Source: Flavobacteriia bacterium 40-80 (GTDB lineage: Bacteria; Bacteroidota; Bacteroidia; Flavobacteriales_D; Crocinitomicaceae). Taken from it: DNA of 64,000 nt. Below the pieces are notes generated by a model. That model was given only the letters and a program-made list of their open reading frames with translations, was not told the origin of the DNA and did not search any database. Positions within the stretch are counted from its first letter, which is position 1, and every line of letters begins with the position of its first letter. Shown one piece after another: positions 15,787 through 24,079 of this stretch. A program made the position numbers and the translations under genes. Where the stretch lies: assembly GCA_001899145.1 (NCBI GenBank), contig MKVF01000022.1, positions 1 through 64,000 on the forward strand. The letters run 5' to 3'.

Positions 15787-18099
15787 ATGAAAATAATTTT
15801 CTCCTTTTTACTGGCACTGACAGCCAGCATCAGCTTTGCACAGCAGAAATATACCATCAGCGGAAAAATAAAAGATTTTAAAAACGGTGAAGAGATTATC
15901 GGGGCAAGCGTAAAAACTTCAGATAATCAGTTTGGGGCCGTTACCAACGAATATGGTTTTTACTCCCTGACGCTTCCCGAAGGAAACTATACGATCGTTA
16001 TTTCCTACTTCGGATATGAGGAAATCCGTTTTGACGTGGTTTTAAATCAGAATATTTCAAAAGATGCGCAGCTCAGAGACGAAAGCAATCAACTGGAAGA
16101 AGTTGTTGTAAAATCGACAAAGACGAACGACAACATCAAGAACACCGAAATGGGTGTAGAACGTATCAACCCGAAAGAGATTGAACGTATTCCTGTGCTT
16201 TTGGGAGAAAAAGACATCGTAAAAACCATGCAGCTGTTGCCGGGAGTGAAAAGTGCGGGTGAAGGCAGCTCCGGCTTTTACGTACGCGGCGGAGCAGCAG
16301 ACCAGAACCTCATCCTTTTAGATGAAGCCGTTGTTTACAATGCGTCGCACCTGTTGGGATTCTTTTCCACATTTAACTCGGATGCGATCAAAGATGTGAC
16401 GCTTTTCAAAGGAAATCAGCCTTCCAATTACGGAGGAAGATTAGCTTCCGTGATGGATATTAAAATGAAAGACGGAAATAACAAGCGGTTCAACGTGGGC
16501 GGAGGAATCGGCTTAATTGCCTCGCGTTTAAGCGTGGAAGGCCCGATCGTAAAAGAAAAAGGGTCCTTTCTTATTTCGGGAAGAAGAACGTATGCCGATT
16601 TATTTCTGAAAGCCACAAAAGATTACAAAAAGACGACTCTTTATTTCTATGACCTCAACCTGAAAGCCAATTACAATATCAGCAAGAAAGACCGTATTTA
16701 CCTGTCCGGCTATTTCGGGCGTGATGTGCTCGGCTTTGATAATCTGTTTGGTCTGAACTGGGGAAATGCAACCGGAACATTGCGCTGGAACAGAATTATT
16801 TCCGATAAATTATTTTCTAACACTTCTGTTGTTTACAGCTCGTATGATTACAGCTTTAAAATTTCAGCAAACGACTTGTCGTTCAAAATCCTTTCTAAGA
16901 TCAATGATATTAATCTGAAACAGGATTTTCAATGGTTCATCAACAATAATCACAAGCTGAAATTTGGTGTTAACGCTGTTCATCACCAGGTTTTGCCGGG
17001 ACAGCTGGAATCGGAATCAGATTTGATCCAGGTAAAGAAACTCCCGAAATCACCGAGCCTTGAATTAGCCGCTTATGTCACTAACGATCACCAAATCACT
17101 AAAAAGCTGAGCGCAACTTACGGTGTCCGCTTTACCACACTTTCCGTTCTCGGAAACGGCAGTAATTTTTACACCTACAATTCCAGCGGAGCAGTAGCTG
17201 GTTCCAGAACATATAACAACTGGCAATTTGCCAAAACGTATTTTAATGTGGAACCACGGGCAGCATTATCGTTTGCTTATAATGAAACTTCTTCCATCAA
17301 GGCAGCTTATGCACGAAACGTACAAAATATGCACACGTTATCCAATTCAACGTCTGCAAGTCCTACGGATGTAATTTTATTCTCTTCCATTAATATTAAG
17401 CCGGAAGTTGCAGATCAGGTGTCTTTAGGCTGGTTCAAAAACTTCAAAGACGGCGCCTACGAGCTGAATGTGGAAACGTATTACAAATCCATGCTGAATC
17501 AAATTGACTACCGTAACGGTGCCGATATCAGCTCCAATGAATATCTGGAAGGGCAGTTATTATATGGAATCGGTCGTGCATATGGTCTGGAGCTGATTTT
17601 CAGAAAAAAACAGGGGAAATTAACGGGCTGGGTCTCTTATACGCTTTCCAAAACCGAGCGCAAGATCGATCAGATCAACAACGGAAACTGGTACAATGCC
17701 AAACAGGACAGAACACATGATTTGTCTGTTGTTGCCATGTATGAAATCAATAAAAAACTTTCACTTTCTGCATTGTTCGTCTTTTACACCGGAAATGCAG
17801 TTACCTTCCCTACGGGAAAATACGTTGTCAACGGACAAACCCATTTTTCCTATACGGAAAGGAATGCGGACAGAATGCCGAATTACCACCGCCTGGATAT
17901 CGGCTTGACATGGTACACTAAAAATACGGCTAAGTTCGAATCCAGCTGGAACTTCTCGATTTACAATGTCTATGGCCGTCAAAATGCCTATACTATTACC
18001 TTCCGGGAGAATAAAGACAACCCGAATCAAACAGAGGCCGTACGAACAGCTCTTTTCCGGTTCGTTCCTTCTGTAACGTATAATTTTAAATTCAAATAA
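15787..18099 (+). CDS. TonB-dependent outer-membrane receptor with N-terminal carboxypeptidase-like domain
   Basis: A 770-residue outer-membrane transporter. A signal peptide (about residues 1-19, ASISFAQ) is followed by a CarboxypepD_reg-like beta-sandwich (about 22-105: KYTISGKIKDF, GASVKTSDNQFGAVTNEYGF), a plug domain (about 115-225: VKTMQLLPGVKSAGEGSSGF, YVRGGAADQNLILLDEAVVY) and a beta-barrel ending in FVPSVTYNFKFK with a C-terminal aromatic-rich strand. It is somewhat shorter than SusC and lacks the SusC-specific motifs. The next gene, one base away, encodes a DUF4249 lipoprotein, a pairing common in Bacteroidota. The substrate cannot be told. Confidence 0.93.
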   Translation: MKIIFSFLLALTASISFAQQKYTISGKIKDFKNGEEIIGASVKTSDNQFGAVTNEYGFYSLTLPEGNYTIVISYFGYEEIRFDVVLNQNISKDAQLRDESNQLEEVVVKSTKTNDNIKNTEMGVERINPKEIERIPVLLGEKDIVKTMQLLPGVKSAGEGSSGFYVRGGAADQNLILLDEAVVYNASHLLGFFSTFNSDAIKDVTLFKGNQPSNYGGRLASVMDIKMKDGNNKRFNVGGGIGLIASRLSVEGPIVKEKGSFLISGRRTYADLFLKATKDYKKTTLYFYDLNLKANYNISKKDRIYLSGYFGRDVLGFDNLFGLNWGNATGTLRWNRIISDKLFSNTSVVYSSYDYSFKISANDLSFKILSKINDINLKQDFQWFINNNHKLKFGVNAVHHQVLPGQLESESDLIQVKKLPKSPSLELAAYVTNDHQITKKLSATYGVRFTTLSVLGNGSNFYTYNSSGAVAGSRTYNNWQFAKTYFNVEPRAALSFAYNETSSIKAAYARNVQNMHTLSNSTSASPTDVILFSSINIKPEVADQVSLGWFKNFKDGAYELNVETYYKSMLNQIDYRNGADISSNEYLEGQLLYGIGRAYGLELIFRKKQGKLTGWVSYTLSKTERKIDQINNGNWYNAKQDRTHDLSVVAMYEINKKLSLSALFVFYTGNAVTFPTGKYVVNGQTHFSYTERNADRMPNYHRLDIGLTWYTKNTAKFESSWNFSIYNVYGRQNAYTITFRENKDNPNQTEAVRTALFRFVPSVTYNFKFK

Positions 18100-18100
18100 C

Positions 18101-18883
18101 ATGAAAACAAAGCAATTGTTTAAAATCACCGGTGTTATTTTTCTTTTTCTCGGATTAATCTCCTGTGAAAAAGTGATTGATTTAAAGTTAAAAACGGACG
18201 AGCAGCGCATTGTCGTTGAAGGTTATATCACAAAGGGAGAAACAACGCACCAGGTACATATAACCAAAACGCTGAATTTTAATGAAACTGCTGCATACCC
18301 GCCTGTGGAAGATGCAATCGTTACCATCATTGATAATGAAGGAAATGCCGGTGTCTTCACACATACCGGAAATGGTATCTATGAAATTCAGGGATATGCT
18401 GCTGTTATCGGAAGGACATACACACTTAAAATCCTTTCAGGAGGAGTAACGTATGAAGCTAAAAGCACAATGCCTTCGGAAGTGCTGCTGGATGATATTT
18501 TTATTCTGACTTATGATCTGGGCGGTACGCAGGTAAAGGTACCGATTCCACTATATGTGGACATTGCCGGAGAGAAAAATTACTACCTTTTTGAGCCTTC
18601 TGTCAACGGGGAAAAGAAAGGCGGAATCAGGCTTCTGGATGATCAGTACATGGACGGTCTGTCCAATGAAAGACCGGTGTTTATTTCAGATCTGAAAGTT
18701 GGAGATACATTGAAAATCGTTATGCACTGCATTGACTATAATGCTTATAAATATTTGTTCACGCTGGATCAGAATACAGGAAGTGTTGCTGCTCCGGCCA
18801 ATCCGGAATCTAATTTTGGAAACAGCGCATTAGGTTATTTCTCTGCAAGGGTGACCAGCGAAAAAAAGGTAATTGTACAATAG
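18101..18883 (+). CDS. DUF4249 family lipoprotein
   Basis: A 260-residue surface or periplasmic lipoprotein with a signal peptide and lipobox LISC (lipidated Cys at about residue 22) followed by EKVIDLKL. The start of the mature part fits DUF4249: VVEGYITKGETTHQVHITKT, then an Ig-like fold with VEDAIVTIIDNEGNAG and YTLKILSGGVTYEAKSTMP. It is coupled to the TonB receptor, starting one base after its stop, so the two probably work together in uptake at the outer membrane. It is on the short side for the family, but the frame shows no sign of truncation. Confidence 0.88.
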   Translation: MKTKQLFKITGVIFLFLGLISCEKVIDLKLKTDEQRIVVEGYITKGETTHQVHITKTLNFNETAAYPPVEDAIVTIIDNEGNAGVFTHTGNGIYEIQGYAAVIGRTYTLKILSGGVTYEAKSTMPSEVLLDDIFILTYDLGGTQVKVPIPLYVDIAGEKNYYLFEPSVNGEKKGGIRLLDDQYMDGLSNERPVFISDLKVGDTLKIVMHCIDYNAYKYLFTLDQNTGSVAAPANPESNFGNSALGYFSARVTSEKKVIVQ

Positions 18884-18886
18884 ATT

Positions 18887-19711
18887 ATGACAAGAGAGGA
18901 GCTTATTCAGCAGATCAAAGCAAAAAAATCGTTCTTATGCGTCGGCTTAGATACGGACCTGTCCAAAATTCCGGCTCATTTACTGGAAACAGAAGACCCT
19001 ATTTTCGAATTCAATAAAGCGATTATTGATGCAACAAAAGAATTTGCAGTTGCTTATAAGCCGAATATCGCTTTTTATGAACGCTATGGAGTAAAAGGAT
19101 GGCAATCACTTGAAAAAACGCTGGATTACATTCCGAAAGAATGCTTTACAATTGCAGATGCAAAACGCGGAGATATCGGAAATACTTCCGGTTATTATGC
19201 CGAAACGTTTTTCAACACATTCCCTTTTGATTCCGTAACTGTTGCTCCCTATATGGGCAGCGACAGCGTAAAGCCTTATTTGCAGTTTAAAGACAAATGG
19301 GTTATTTTACTTGCTTTAACTTCCAACGAAGGAGCGAAAGATTTTCAGTTTTTTGAGAACAAGGAAGGGAAGAAACTGTTCGAACAAGTGCTGGAAACAT
19401 CCGCAACATGGGGAACAACAGAAAATATGATGTACGTTGTTGGAGCAACAAGAGCAGAAGGCATCGGAGAAGTACGGCAGGTTGTTCCGGATCATTTCTT
19501 TTTAGTTCCCGGCGTGGGTGCTCAGGGCGGCTCACTGGAAGATGTTGTAAAATATGGCTTCAACAGAGATTGCGGGCTTTTGGTAAACAGCTCCCGTGGA
19601 ATTATCTATGCTTCCGGCGGGAGTGATTTCGCTGAAAAAGCAAAGATTGCAGCACAGGATATTCAACAACAAATGGAGCAGCTTTTAAATGCAAAAGGAT
19701 TTATTGGATAG
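18887..19711 (+). CDS. pyrF: Orotidine 5'-phosphate decarboxylase, type 2
   Basis: PyrF decarboxylates OMP to UMP, the last step of pyrimidine synthesis. The 274-residue protein is the longer subfamily 2 form. The active-site segment [11 protein letters not shown] carries the Asp-Lys catalytic array, with [14 protein letters not shown] at the N-terminus, [24 protein letters not shown] and the phosphate-gripping [11 protein letters not shown] near the C-terminus. It begins three bases after the DUF4249 stop, so it is transcribed with the TonB receptor pair, although there is no obvious functional link. Confidence 0.95.
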   Translation: MTREELIQQIKAKKSFLCVGLDTDLSKIPAHLLETEDPIFEFNKAIIDATKEFAVAYKPNIAFYERYGVKGWQSLEKTLDYIPKECFTIADAKRGDIGNTSGYYAETFFNTFPFDSVTVAPYMGSDSVKPYLQFKDKWVILLALTSNEGAKDFQFFENKEGKKLFEQVLETSATWGTTENMMYVVGATRAEGIGEVRQVVPDHFFLVPGVGAQGGSLEDVVKYGFNRDCGLLVNSSRGIIYASGGSDFAEKAKIAAQDIQQQMEQLLNAKGFIG

Positions 19712-19788
19712 TTTTAGAACTACCTCTGTTTTTGATTAACTTTTGTTATAAATTCTTTTACTATACCTTATACAATTAATTTTTAAAA

Positions 19789-21000
19789 TTAGAATATAGC
19801 GCATATATTCCATATCTTATTAATCATTATAAAAAGACTAATAATAGTCATTACAATTGTTGCTATATTCATATACAACTTTAATTCTGAAACCTCTTTT
19901 TTCTTTTCTTCTTCGCTCAAATCCTTATATACTTCAGATACCGCGGCTTCAATGTATTCTTTTCTTCCCAAAAGAGAAATTAATAACAAAAAGAAAGAAG
20001 CCAAAACAAATTTTTCAATCCAATGTAATTGACTTGTTATCGCTCTTAGATTAAAGGCATTTGTATTAAAAATCAACTGTAATACGAATAGGACAAACAA
20101 GAAGAACAATATATTCTGTATCCAATTGAATATTAATTTATTCCTTTTCCTCTCCTCCCTTTTTTCCTGTTCTTTCTGTATTTTTTTAGTAAAAGGAATA
20201 TAGGTTATATTCATATTAAGAACTTGCTTATTCTCAATAATAAATAAGTCTCCGGGAATTTTTTTCTTTATGAATTTATCTTGAAATTTAAATTGAGGGT
20301 CTTTCAAATAATTATATTTTTCAACATCAATAAGATATATTTTATCTAATTGATGAGGATCTTTGGAGTCAAGCTCGTAATCTGCAATATAACCAGAATA
20401 CATTTTGGATGCTCCATTTTGGGAAACAAGGATATCAGCATAAGATATCATTACTTTATTGATTTTATAATCATCTCTTTGATTACTTTCAATTTCTATG
20501 CTTGTATTATTAACTTCTTCCTTTACATTTCTGTATTTTTGAAATTGCTGGATTTCACCACTCAATACATAATACCAATGGTTACGAAATCTTAGTATTT
20601 TTAAATATATATCGGCTTTTGTTTTTCGTATTAGATAATTAATGCCTATTCCACTTAATCCTGCCAATAAAGCCATCAATAATGTATAACAAACATAAAT
20701 ATGAAGTTGACTATTGATAAAATATTTAGCTTTACAATAATTATCAAAGCCTCCCGATAATTCATGAAAAACCTCTAATGAAGTTAAAACATCAAACTGA
20801 TCATCATAACAATCATAAAGGAATAAACCGATGGATTGAACTATAACTCCTGGTATAACGGCATAAAAAGCTAAACGTAATAAAGGTATTTTAGTAGTGA
20901 ACTGTTTTGAGAATTCACCAGTGTAATAAAACCTTAGGAATATCAAACCTGGTAAAAAGACATTTAAGAATAGTAGTATAAGGCTAACAGTGATATTCAT
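19789..21000 (-). CDS. Multi-pass membrane protein of unknown function
   Basis: A 403-residue protein with three likely N-terminal helices (about 3-22, 43-63 and 100-122), a soluble middle part (about 135-280) with predicted beta strands (MISYADILVSQNGASKMYSGYIADYELD cut into several), a highly charged stretch (QKEQEKREERKRNK) and three C-terminal helices (about 298-318, 332-350 and 380-400). The pattern resembles DUF6338-like proteins, but I cannot assign it safely. It is four bases downstream of another small membrane protein, and both genes are clearly more AT-rich than their neighbours, which suggests transfer. Confidence 0.7.
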   Translation of the reverse strand: MNITVSLILLFLNVFLPGLIFLRFYYTGEFSKQFTTKIPLLRLAFYAVIPGVIVQSIGLFLYDCYDDQFDVLTSLEVFHELSGGFDNYCKAKYFINSQLHIYVCYTLLMALLAGLSGIGINYLIRKTKADIYLKILRFRNHWYYVLSGEIQQFQKYRNVKEEVNNTSIEIESNQRDDYKINKVMISYADILVSQNGASKMYSGYIADYELDSKDPHQLDKIYLIDVEKYNYLKDPQFKFQDKFIKKKIPGDLFIIENKQVLNMNITYIPFTKKIQKEQEKREERKRNKLIFNWIQNILFFLFVLFVLQLIFNTNAFNLRAITSQLHWIEKFVLASFFLLLISLLGRKEYIEAAVSEVYKDLSEEEKKKEVSELKLYMNIATIVMTIISLFIMINKIWNICAIF

Positions 21001-21004
21001 CTAA

Positions 21005-21256
21005 TTATCCACTAACTTCATCTAACTTTTCCCAGCTCCCTGTCTGATGGTAATGGTTAACCGCTTCCCTCAGTTTTATCCGCTGTTTTGGGTTACTTAA
21101 GATCTTTTTCCCTTCCTCAGAAATAATATCAGAGGAAGTACTTTTTTTCAAGTCATTTATGAATCGGGAAATTATAATCCATAAAAAAGCTAAACCAATA
21201 ATTGTTGCAATTCCTATTATAAAGTCTCTCCCGATATTTTTACTGTTTGAACTCAT
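21005..21256 (-). CDS. Small single-pass membrane protein
   Basis: About 83 residues: a short N-terminus (MSSNSKNIGRD), one transmembrane helix (FIIGIATIIGLAFLWIIISRF) and a cytoplasmic tail ending in a short helical, basic segment (NPKQRIKLREAVNHYHQTGSW). The family is unknown. I start it at ATG 21256: an upstream in-frame ATG at 21274 overlaps the promoter element TATATTTG (21264-21271) and should not be in the transcript. It precedes the 403-residue membrane protein by four bases, so the two probably form a two-protein membrane unit. Confidence 0.65.
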   Translation of the reverse strand: MSSNSKNIGRDFIIGIATIIGLAFLWIIISRFINDLKKSTSSDIISEEGKKILSNPKQRIKLREAVNHYHQTGSWEKLDEVSG

Positions 21257-21263
21257 AACATAA

Positions 21264-21271
21264 CAAATATA
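21264..21271 (-). promoter_or_regulatory. -7 promoter element (TATATTTG) of the AT-rich membrane-protein pair
   Basis: An exact TAnnTTTG match on the minus strand, ending seven bases before the ATG at 21256. The transcript should have almost no leader. No TTG is found at the usual distance upstream. Confidence 0.5.
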
Positions 21272-21384
21272 CAAAATAAATCGAAGACGATATCCTATTG
21301 GACACTTCTAAATTTTTATTGTTTTGTGAATTATCCACTCATTTATTTCCAAGTTCAAGTGGAAGAAGCCGACTAAAAGCGGCT

Positions 21385-21419
21385 TTTGTCTTATATGTAA
21401 ACTTTTGTCATTATTTTTG
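21385..21419 (+). promoter_or_regulatory. Promoter of the secreted repeat protein
   Basis: TTTG at 21385-21388, then 23 bases, then TATTTTTG at 21412-21419 match the Bacteroidota -33/-7 pattern. It lies 44 bases before the ATG at 21464. A 6-bp hairpin (AAGCCG/CGGCTT, 21366-21385) overlaps the -33 end. Confidence 0.55.
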
Positions 21420-21463
21420 TTTAGCACAGTTCTTGCCGTATGGTAAGCCGGAATTCAGACAAA

Positions 21464-22537
21464 ATGAAAAAGTTTTTATCCTTATTATTTTTATTTACAG
21501 CACTTTATGCTGAATCACAAATTCTTCCTTTTCAGGATTATACTGACTTTTTGAAAGTCTTTTACAAAGGACAGGCAAGACAGCTGGAGCTTCAGCGCGT
21601 GAATTCGTATGTTTTCGGAGATCATATTCTTGCTTATCTTGACAACAGAAATGATCTTCGCTATTACGACGGCGAAAACATTCGTACAGCGACCAACATG
21701 ATCGTTAACTATAAAGTTTCAGACACTTATCTTGCTTATAAAATCTCCAACGGGCTTTTTTATATTGAAAACGGACAACCGAGAAACTTATGTATGTTCA
21801 CCGGAAATTTTATCGTAAAAGATTCCCTGATCCTGTTCGAAGACACACAGTATAATACCTGGAATGTTGTTCATAAAGGCCGTGTCCGTCCGCTGTACCA
21901 ATCTACCGGAACGCTGGCTTCTCCCGCTTATGTCGGCGAAAATATTATCGCTTTCAAAGACAACGGAGATGTTTATCGTATCTTTCATAACGGAACTGTT
22001 TATGAATTTGGTGTCTGGATGTCTCCTATCGAATTCGCTGTCGGAACTGATATCGCCTGCTTTAACGATCCGACAATGAATTCATTTGCGGTATTTGAAA
22101 AGGGCGAATTTATGGATGTGGAACCGCAATTTGCAAAGTCTTATAAATCAGGAAGAGATTTTATTGTTTATCAGGACATTAATGGTAACCTGATGTATTA
22201 TTCCAAAGGAAAAAAACAAGAGCTTTCGGCTTTTCCCACTTCCTACGATGTAATTGACGATGCGATTATTTTTACGGAAAATAATTACAGCTATACGTTT
22301 TATCAGGGAGAAAGAAAGTTGTTATGTAACTACATTCCTAAAGATTACCTGCTGAAAAATAAGGTCATCTGCTTTAGAAATATCATGGGCGGTGTAAGCG
22401 CTTTTGTGGACGGAAAAGTGGTGGAGCTGACCACACAGCAGGATTCGGAATATGTTATCTCAGGGAATTACGTAATGGTCTCTTTATTCAATCGTTCGTA
22501 TCTGATTTACGCTGACGGAAAGATCTATAATTTTTAA
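21464..22537 (+). CDS. Exported repeat protein of unknown function, probable beta-propeller
   Basis: About 357 residues with a signal peptide (MKKFLSLLFLFTALYAESQ). The mature part is made of loosely repeated units of about 40-50 residues built on an 'aromatic-x-G' hairpin: LRYYDGENIR, LFYIENGQPR, WNVVHKGRVR, VYRIFHNGTVYEFG, MYYSKGKKQEL, YTFYQGERKL, SAFVDGKVVEL and LIYADGKIYNF. This spacing suggests a beta-propeller of six to eight blades, located in the periplasm or at the surface. No catalytic residues stand out. I chose ATG 21464 because the signal peptide begins there; the frame has an earlier ATG eight codons upstream. It converges on lysC with two bases between stops and no visible terminator. 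Confidence 0.75.
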   Translation: MKKFLSLLFLFTALYAESQILPFQDYTDFLKVFYKGQARQLELQRVNSYVFGDHILAYLDNRNDLRYYDGENIRTATNMIVNYKVSDTYLAYKISNGLFYIENGQPRNLCMFTGNFIVKDSLILFEDTQYNTWNVVHKGRVRPLYQSTGTLASPAYVGENIIAFKDNGDVYRIFHNGTVYEFGVWMSPIEFAVGTDIACFNDPTMNSFAVFEKGEFMDVEPQFAKSYKSGRDFIVYQDINGNLMYYSKGKKQELSAFPTSYDVIDDAIIFTENNYSYTFYQGERKLLCNYIPKDYLLKNKVICFRNIMGGVSAFVDGKVVELTTQQDSEYVISGNYVMVSLFNRSYLIYADGKIYNF

Positions 22538-22539
22538 TC

Positions 22540-23799
22540 CTATTTCAGCACCAGCCGTATTGTCTGCCTGTCCGTCTGGGACATCAGCTGCTGTTTTCCT
22601 CCCGTTATTTCTTTTATGATCTCCTCATTATAATGACGGATCGTGACTAATTCCAGGTTTTCATTATAACGAACCTTAAATTCCCTGGATAATGCCGCTA
22701 TCAGCTTTTCAAGCTGTATTTTTTCCGCATCCGCTAAAAATGAAAAACTGACTGCCGAGTTTTGCATCAGGTTGATTGTTACATTCTCTTCCGTAAGGCA
22801 GCGGAAAATTTTCTGTAGGCTGCTTTCCGCTATAAATGAAAAGTCGGTCGGCATAACCGAAATAAGCAGCTGGTTCTTCTTAAAAATATACGACGGTATT
22901 TTATTGTCGTTCTCTGTATTTTCCTGAATAATGGTTCCTTCCGCACCCGGATTCAGAAATGATTTCACATATAACGGAATGGATTTATTCTGCAGGGGTT
23001 TGATCGTTTTCGGATGAATCACCGAAGCGCCATAATAAGCTAATTCTATGGCTTCTTTAAACGAAATCTGATCCAGCTTAACCGTATTTCGGAAGTATTT
23101 CGGATCCGCATTCAACATTCCCGGCACATCTTTCCAGATAGTAACCTTTTCAGCATCCGTACAGAAAGCAAAAATAGCCGCCGTGTAATCAGAACCTTCT
23201 CTTCCCAGCGTTGTTGTAAAATATTCCGGCGTGTGTCCTACAAACCCTTGTGTCACTATAATGTTGTTCGGGTGATCATTCACATAATTCCGAATGAGGC
23301 GTTCAGTTGCTTCCCAATCGACATTTCCATTCCGAAACGTTCTGTCTGTACGCACTAATTTTCGTGCATCACTCCACACAGCATCAAAACCACACTCCTG
23401 AAGATATGCTGTTATTATTTTCGTGCTGATGACCTCTCCCAAGCTGACGATCTGGTCGTATTCATAATCAAAGTTATCTGAGAAGTTTTTCTGGAATTTT
23501 CCATTAATTTCTGCGATAATTCCTTCTATTTTCGATCTTATCCCTTCGGATTTCATTCCAAATAAGTCATCAATTATTGCATAATGCTTCGCTGCCAGCT
23601 CTTCGAGTGTTTCGGAAAAAAGAGCTTCGTTCCTCTGCTGCCAGGATTTAATGATCACTTCCAGCGCGTTCGTTGTTTTGTCCATTGCGGACACTACAAT
23701 GATGAGGCGGCCTGATCCGTGATTTTTTAAGATCTCAGCCACATTTTTAACCGCCTGCGCATTTTTAACAGAAGCACCGCCAAATTTGAAAACCTGCAT
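22540..23799 (-). CDS. lysC: Aspartate kinase
   Basis: Aspartokinase phosphorylates aspartate, the first step toward lysine, threonine, methionine and diaminopimelate. The 419-residue protein starts with the kinase signature MQVFKFGGASVKNAQAV, and continues with VVSAMDKTTNALE, VTQGFVGHTPEYFTTTLGREGSDYTAA (cut here: GREGSDYTA is the nucleotide/substrate motif) and VTIWKDVPGMLNADP. The C-terminal third (from about residue 300) has ACT-domain character, the site of feedback control in this family. It is monofunctional, with no homoserine dehydrogenase domain. A TACATTTG -7 element lies at 23825-23832. Confidence 0.93.
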   Translation of the reverse strand: MQVFKFGGASVKNAQAVKNVAEILKNHGSGRLIIVVSAMDKTTNALEVIIKSWQQRNEALFSETLEELAAKHYAIIDDLFGMKSEGIRSKIEGIIAEINGKFQKNFSDNFDYEYDQIVSLGEVISTKIITAYLQECGFDAVWSDARKLVRTDRTFRNGNVDWEATERLIRNYVNDHPNNIIVTQGFVGHTPEYFTTTLGREGSDYTAAIFAFCTDAEKVTIWKDVPGMLNADPKYFRNTVKLDQISFKEAIELAYYGASVIHPKTIKPLQNKSIPLYVKSFLNPGAEGTIIQENTENDNKIPSYIFKKNQLLISVMPTDFSFIAESSLQKIFRCLTEENVTINLMQNSAVSFSFLADAEKIQLEKLIAALSREFKVRYNENLELVTIRHYNEEIIKEITGGKQQLMSQTDRQTIRLVLK

Positions 23800-23824
23800 G
23801 TCTTTTATCCGTTTTTATATCAGG

Positions 23825-23832
23825 CAAATGTA
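23825..23832 (-). promoter_or_regulatory. lysC: -7 promoter element (TACATTTG) of lysC
   Basis: An exact TAnnTTTG match on the minus strand, 25 bases before the lysC ATG. The heptanucleotide array begins about 66 bases further upstream with respect to lysC. Confidence 0.5.
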
Positions 23833-23898
23833 ATAAAATTGAAGATTAGAGATGGAAGATTGGAAAATTGAAGGTTACAGATTGCAAATTCTCTCCCC

Positions 23899-23987
23899 AT
23901 TCAGTATTCAGTATTCAGTATTCAGTATTCAGTATTCAGTATTCAGTATTCAGTATTCAGTATTCAGTATTCAGTATTCAGTATTCA
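23899..23987. repeat. Heptanucleotide tandem repeat, (ATTCAGT)12 plus ATTCA
   Basis: Twelve perfect, uninterrupted copies of ATTCAGT (23899-23982) followed by a partial ATTCA. It lies between the divergent lysC and asnS genes, 99 bases from the lysC ATG and 92 bases from the asnS ATG. Perfect identity of all copies means the array is young or kept uniform by slippage. The bases before it (23840-23898) are a purine-rich, short-period GAAGATT/GGAAGATT-like sequence. Confidence 0.98.
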
Positions 23988-24032
23988 AAATTAACAATCC
24001 ACCGTATCTAAAACCATCGCCGTTCTATTTCT

Positions 24033-24062
24033 TTGGCAATATTCCTAATATTTGTATTTTCG
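24033..24062 (+). promoter_or_regulatory. asnS: Probable promoter of asnS
   Basis: TTG at 24033-24035, a 19-base spacer, and TATTTTCG at 24055-24062 fit the Bacteroidota pattern with one deviation (TTCG for TTTG). The ATG follows 17 bases later. The tandem repeat ends 45 bases upstream of the -33 element. Confidence 0.45.
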
Positions 24063-24079
24063 CACTTTATTAGTCAGAC

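Noticed and set aside
21366-21385. Hairpin AAGCCG/CGGCTT as a terminator.
   Set aside because: No gene ends before it; it lies between two divergent promoters and the stem is only 6 bp.
23852-24073. A 73-codon frame across the heptanucleotide repeat (FSIQYSV repeated).
   Set aside because: Its codons come from the tandem repeat and it has no family, signal or promoter; it is a by-product of the 7-bp unit.
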